Assembly: GCA_023428515.1 (NCBI GenBank)
Contig: JAEYXI010000539.1
Location: 1 to 15,767 of the forward strand
Source of the DNA: Pseudomonadota bacterium
Lineage (GTDB): Bacteria; Pseudomonadota; Alphaproteobacteria; Rhizobiales; Rhizobiaceae
DNA: 15,767 bases
Direction: 5' to 3'
The translations under genes and the position numbers were made by a program. Under the pieces are notes generated by a model. That model ran no database searches. It had not been told where the DNA came from and saw only the letters and a list, made by a program, of their open reading frames with translations. Position 1 is the first letter of the stretch. The number at the start of each line of letters is the position of its first letter. Positions 13,061 to 15,767 of this stretch are shown here, in pieces.

Positions 13061-14026
13061 ATGGTCAAGATAGACGCGCTCTCCTCATTTCTAGGCTCTG
13101 GAGTTCTGTTCTCGGTAGCCATTTTCAGCGCAGCGGCGCTCATGTTCGCTGCGTTCGGCATGGTCATGCTGCCGGTGATCCAGACGCGCCGTCAGATCGC
13201 CGAGCAGCTTCACGCCCAGGGCTTCAAGAACCGTCGCTCGCTCGACGCTCAAACCGAGCTCACCAGGATCGCCGCGCGCCGTCCGGTCGACGCCTATTTC
13301 AAGGCGCTCGAGAAAGAGGCGGGGCAGCCCGACGCGCTCGAGGCCAAGCTGTTCCGCGCCGGCTTCCACCACCAGAGCGCGCCCGCTTTCTATACCTTGA
13401 TCCGCATCGGATCCGTCGCCGTCGGGTTCCTCGCCGCGTATCTCTTGCTGTCGCGCCTGCTGCCGCCGCAACTGCCGGGCTTCCTGCCGTTTGCCGGCGC
13501 TTTCATGTTCGGCCTCGCCTGCATCGTCATTCCGAGCATCGCGCTCGATCGCTTCGAGAACGCCCAGAAGCAGCAATACCGCCGCGGCTTTCCCGACTTC
13601 ATGGACATGATGCTGACCTGCGCCGACGCCGGCATGAGCCTGGAAGCCTCGGTCGAGCGCGTGAGCAACGAGCTCGCCGGCACGCACAAGGCGCTGGGGA
13701 TACAGCTCGCGATCATGACGTTGCAGATGCGCGCGGGAAAACCGCTGCGGGAAGCATTGCGCGAACTGGCGGACCGTATCGGCATCGACGAGGCGCGTTC
13801 GCTCGCGGTGCTGTTCCGGCAGTCCGAAGAGCTTGGCACCAGCCTGACCGAAGCGCTGCGCGTCTATTCCGACGAGATGCGCACGCAGCGCGTCTTGCGG
13901 GCGGAAGAGAAGGCCAATGCGCTTCCGGTGAAGATGGTTCTGCCGTTGGGACTGTGTGTGTTCCCGGTCGTCCTGATGATCGTGATGCTGCCTGTGATCA
14001 TCCGGATGAAGGGTGTGTTCTTCTAA
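13061..14026 (+). CDS. tadC: TadC, inner-membrane platform protein (T2SSF domain)
   Basis: The protein has 321 residues from ATG 13061, one base after the tadB stop; an open frame extends back into tadB to 12935 but has no place in the family. Hydrophobic helices lie at about 15-40, 111-132, 140-162 and 292-315. The T2SSF-like domain spans about 175-290: RRGFPDFMDMMLTCADAGMS, LEASVERVSNEL, LGIQLAIMTLQMRAGKPLRE, EELGTSLTEALRVYSDEMR, RAEEKANALPVKMVLPL. It partners TadB in the pilus assembly platform. Only a weak ribosome binding site is present, consistent with translational coupling. TAA at 14024-14026 is followed by a 21-base gap to tadD. Confidence 0.94.
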   Translation: MVKIDALSSFLGSGVLFSVAIFSAAALMFAAFGMVMLPVIQTRRQIAEQLHAQGFKNRRSLDAQTELTRIAARRPVDAYFKALEKEAGQPDALEAKLFRAGFHHQSAPAFYTLIRIGSVAVGFLAAYLLLSRLLPPQLPGFLPFAGAFMFGLACIVIPSIALDRFENAQKQQYRRGFPDFMDMMLTCADAGMSLEASVERVSNELAGTHKALGIQLAIMTLQMRAGKPLREALRELADRIGIDEARSLAVLFRQSEELGTSLTEALRVYSDEMRTQRVLRAEEKANALPVKMVLPLGLCVFPVVLMIVMLPVIIRMKGVFF

Positions 14027-14047
14027 ATAGCGAGGGGATGTGGTGGG

Positions 14048-14632
14048 ATGAAATCGGGAACGTGGGACTTCCCCCAAAGAGCCGGGCCGGCGCCGACCCG
14101 GCTCTGGCTCGCAGCGATGCTCTTGACCGTCGCCCTTGCCGGATGCCAGTCGGCGGGCACGGACGACGGCATTATCCGCACCAACGAGCCGAGCCCTTCG
14201 GAACTCACCGCGTTCGGCGATACGTTCAAGGGGCTGCAGACTGTCGCGCCCGTCGAATATTATGCGTCGGACCAGGCCGTCGCCGAGGCGAAGAACCAGT
14301 TCCGCTCGGAGAACTACGGCAACTCGGGGGCGCTGTTCTACAAGGCCGTGCAACTGGCGCCCAATGACGGCGTCGCCTGGCTGGGGCTCGCGGCCTCCTG
14401 CGATCGCATCGGGCGGTTCGACCTCTCCGACAAGGCATATCGCCAGGCCGTCCGCTATCTCGGGGCGACGCCTGAGTACTACAACAATCTGGGCTATTCG
14501 TACCTGCTGCGCGGCAAGCTCCAGGACGCCAGGCGCAACTTCCTGAAGGCCTATGAGATCGCGCCCAACGACCCGACGGTGAAGAACAACCTGGAACTGC
14601 TCTCCTCCAGCGTGAACAACATCGAGCGCTAG
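14048..14632 (+). CDS. tadD: TadD-like TPR lipoprotein
   Basis: The protein has 194 residues. The signal sequence (RLWLAAMLLTVALAGC) ends in a lipobox with Cys33, so the mature protein is probably anchored to the outer membrane. Residues about 77-178 contain three tetratricopeptide repeats (AKNQFRSENYGNSGALFYKA, WLGLAASCDRIGRFDLSDKA, YYNNLGYSYLLRGKLQDARR). TadD is a TPR lipoprotein needed for Flp pilus biogenesis, probably helping secretin assembly as PilF/PilW-type pilotins do; the exact role in Tad systems is less settled. GAGGGG ten bases upstream supports ATG 14048. Its TAG directly abuts the ATG of the peptidase gene. Confidence 0.9.
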   Translation: MKSGTWDFPQRAGPAPTRLWLAAMLLTVALAGCQSAGTDDGIIRTNEPSPSELTAFGDTFKGLQTVAPVEYYASDQAVAEAKNQFRSENYGNSGALFYKAVQLAPNDGVAWLGLAASCDRIGRFDLSDKAYRQAVRYLGATPEYYNNLGYSYLLRGKLQDARRNFLKAYEIAPNDPTVKNNLELLSSSVNNIER

Positions 14633-15145
14633 ATGCTGATAGTCGTCCTGATCGCCTTGAAGCTCGCGCTCATCGCCTATCTCGGTAAGATCGGTCTTGT
14701 CGATTTCAGGGAGCAGAAGATCCGCAACGACGACGTCCTCGCGGTGCTCGGTCTCGGCGTCGCCGCGACCGTGGTGAGCTGGTTTGGCGGCGAGGATGCC
14801 TGGATCGCCGGCCTAGGCATAGTCGCGGCACTCGTCCTCTTCTGCCTGCTGATCCCGTTCTGGCTGATGGGAAAGGTCGGCGCGGGCGACGTGAAGTTCC
14901 TGGCGGTCTCGCCCATCCTGACCGGCGGCGGCGACCTTCTTCTGTTTTCCTTGGTGCTGCTGGTTACGGCCGCCATGACGGCGTTCATCATCAAGAACCC
15001 GATCCTCCTCCCGGAAGGCGTGTTCCGCCGCTACGTCCAGTTTTTCGATCGCAAGCAGGTGGTTCCGTTCGGCGTGCCGATTTCCGCCAGCCTGATCGTC
15101 GTCCTGGCGGTGCAGATCATGCGCGCCGGATCGGCAATGATCTAG
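14633..15145 (+). CDS. cpaA: CpaA/TadV-type prepilin peptidase
   Basis: The protein has 170 residues, the short form lacking the N-methylation domain, as in TadV/CpaA. The two catalytic aspartates of the GxGD protease family are visible: Asp24 in GLVDFREQKIRND, and Asp86 in GKVGAGDVKFLA. Hydrophobic helices lie at about 2-20, 36-51, 56-79, 96-118 and 148-166. It cleaves the leader of Flp and, in related systems, of the TadE and TadF pseudopilins at the inner membrane. The start abuts the tadD stop with no gap, and it is the last gene of the plus-strand arm. In many Tad loci this gene is next to flp; here it is on the opposite arm. Confidence 0.94.
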   Translation: MLIVVLIALKLALIAYLGKIGLVDFREQKIRNDDVLAVLGLGVAATVVSWFGGEDAWIAGLGIVAALVLFCLLIPFWLMGKVGAGDVKFLAVSPILTGGGDLLLFSLVLLVTAAMTAFIIKNPILLPEGVFRRYVQFFDRKQVVPFGVPISASLIVVLAVQIMRAGSAMI

Positions 15146-15208
15146 CAGCCGCCAAACAAATCCGGTCTATCTCGGCATGCAGTGATGCCAGAAGCATCCT
15201 GGAAGTGG

Positions 15209-15253
15209 TGGCCCGGCCGCGTGTCATCGGGGTGGGGGGCGTCGGCCGGGCCA
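15209..15253 (+). terminator. GC-rich inverted repeat after cpaA, possible terminator
   Basis: An 11-bp perfect inverted repeat (TGGCCCGGCCG at 15209-15219, CGGCCGGGCCA at 15243-15253) encloses 23 bases and starts 64 bases after the cpaA stop. A further copy of GCCGGGCC at 15255-15262 could compete for the left arm. No T-run follows, so it may act as an mRNA 3' structure rather than a classic terminator. Confidence 0.35.
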
Positions 15254-15334
15254 TGCCGGGCCGTCTCTCTCCCAGCATGATTAGAATCCGCTCAATTCTG
15301 TTAAATGCAATGCATAGCTGGATATTATTTAAAT

Positions 15335-15355
15335 GGTGAGAACCGCTCACCTTTT
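15335..15355. terminator. Probable bidirectional rho-independent terminator
   Basis: GGTGAG-AACCG-CTCACC forms a 6-bp stem with a 5-base loop. It is followed by TTTT on the plus strand and by ATTTAAATAAT on the minus strand. It sits between the convergent cpaA and the Gly/Asn-rich gene, about 60 bases beyond the latter's stop, so it could stop transcripts from both sides. Confidence 0.5.
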
Positions 15356-15412
15356 GAGTTACACAACAATTATATAAACATCTATGTGTTGACTGCAAAT
15401 TCCTTTGAAAGC

Positions 15413-15767
15413 TCAAGCTCCAGTCAGTCGACGCAGCCGGGCCAGATCGGCCCTGGTCGCCGGGCGATTGACGATAGTGCGGCCTCGGTTGTCTTTCAGG
15501 TGATAACGGCCGCCACTCATTATTTCCTCAAATCCATTCCTGTGACGCACACGAAGCGACGCCCTGGCCGGGCTCATGGTCGCGGGGGTTGTTGCCAGGC
15601 TCGGAGCGGAGACATTGGAGTTTTCGGTCGAGGTAGCTGTCGAGCTGTCGTCGCCTACCCCAGTTCCCTTGGTGCCGCTGTTGCCCTTTCCTTTTCCGCT
15701 ATTCCCGTTACCGCTGTTGCCGTTGCCGCTGTTGCCGTTACCACTGTTGCCGTTGCCGCTGTTGCCG
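15413..15767 (-). CDS. Gly/Asn/Ser-rich repeat protein, C-terminal fragment (5' end outside window)
   Basis: The minus-strand frame is open from the right edge to TGA at 15413-15415, giving about 117 residues; the start lies outside the window. I do not recognise the family. The visible part begins with repeats of the pentapeptide NGNSG, drifting to SGKGKGNSG and GTKGTGVGDD. A Ser/Thr/Pro/Ala-rich stretch follows (SSTATSTENSNVSAP). The end is basic and more ordinary (MSGGRYHLKDNRGR, then TRADLARLRRLTG). The repeats code for a flexible, low-complexity segment, as in linkers or surface proteins. A short independent gene starting at the ATG of MSGGRYHLKDN (about 34 residues) is conceivable, but the frame stays open upstream. 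Terminator-like sequence follows the stop. Nothing shows a tie to the pilus locus beyond proximity. Confidence 0.6.
   Translation of the reverse strand, partial: GNSGNGNSGNGNSGNGNSGNGNSGKGKGNSGTKGTGVGDDSSTATSTENSNVSAPSLATTPATMSPARASLRVRHRNGFEEIMSGGRYHLKDNRGRTIVNRPATRADLARLRRLTGA
15706..15767. repeat. 15-bp tandem repeat, four copies plus remnant, running off the window
   Basis: Units at 15706-15720, 15721-15735, 15736-15750 and 15751-15765 follow CGTTGCCGCTGTTGC with one or two changes, and a partial copy follows. Copies one and three share CGTTACC while copies two and four share CGTTGCC, hinting at a 30-bp higher-order unit. Degenerate copies extend left to about 15682. The period is a multiple of three and encodes NGNSG on the minus strand. 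Confidence 0.85.

Larger units (their letters stand above)
15146..15412. other. Convergent intergenic region with two hairpins
   Basis: This region separates cpaA from the minus-strand Gly/Asn-rich gene. The first half is GC-rich and the second half (from about 15285) is A+T-rich. It contains a long-loop GC hairpin and a compact hairpin with a T-run, listed separately. A 99-residue minus-strand frame crosses it, but it overlaps the hairpins, has no recognisable domain and is not accepted as a gene. Confidence 0.5.

Noticed and set aside
13091..14353. Long minus-strand open frame of 420 codons opposite tadC and tadD
   Set aside because: It lies wholly antisense to two firmly identified genes, is rich in Arg, His, Glu and Gln as expected for a GC-driven shadow frame, and shows no domain.
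15117..15416. Minus-strand open frame of 99 codons between cpaA and the Gly/Asn-rich gene
   Set aside because: It overlaps two hairpins, including a probable terminator, and has no domain; composition changes abruptly along it.
15682..15767. Short repeated units at the right edge as a CRISPR array
   Set aside because: Units are contiguous with a 15-bp period, have no unique spacers and encode an in-frame pentapeptide repeat.

Overview
The window is a chromosomal segment of a GC-rich alphaproteobacterium. It is most likely a member of the Hyphomicrobiales (rhizobia and relatives, possibly Mesorhizobium-like). This rests on the sequence character of the CpaB, CpaC, CpaE, CpaF and TadBCD homologues, the alphaproteobacterial ribbon-helix-helix protein on the left, and a candidate CtrA box in the pilin promoter. 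The genus is an inference.

Left flank (1-1928, plus strand): the 3' end of a TPR protein, a short non-coding stretch, a ribbon-helix-helix regulator with a PAS-like C-terminal half, and a four-helix membrane protein of unknown function. The last of these converges on, and slightly overlaps, the end of the minus-strand operon.

Core (1903-15145): a complete-looking Tad/Flp type IVc pilus locus split into two divergent arms around an A+T-rich regulatory region (10270-10714). The minus-strand arm reads flp (pilin), cpaB, cpaC (secretin), a small lipoprotein, tadG, two TadE-like pseudopilins and cpaE. It then continues without a break into three envelope genes: an L,D-transpeptidase, a bitopic coiled-coil protein and an exported SH3-like protein. 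The plus-strand arm reads cpaF (ATPase), tadB and tadC (inner-membrane platform), tadD (TPR lipoprotein) and cpaA (prepilin peptidase). Most junctions within each arm are overlaps or gaps of a few bases, so the genes look translationally coupled.

How the genes fit together: CpaA would cleave Flp and the two TadE-like proteins at a shared G|AxxVE-type site. CpaF would drive the TadB/TadC platform, with CpaE as the MinD/ParA-like localisation factor. CpaC would form the outer-membrane pore with CpaB and the two lipoproteins. TadG is an anchored accessory protein. The cpaE-distal trio looks like a peptidoglycan module added to the pilus operon. It is the part of the window that standard descriptions of the Tad locus explain least.

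Right flank (15146-15767): a convergent intergenic region with two hairpins, then the 3' end of a minus-strand gene encoding a Gly/Asn/Ser-rich protein built on a 15-bp tandem repeat that runs off the window.
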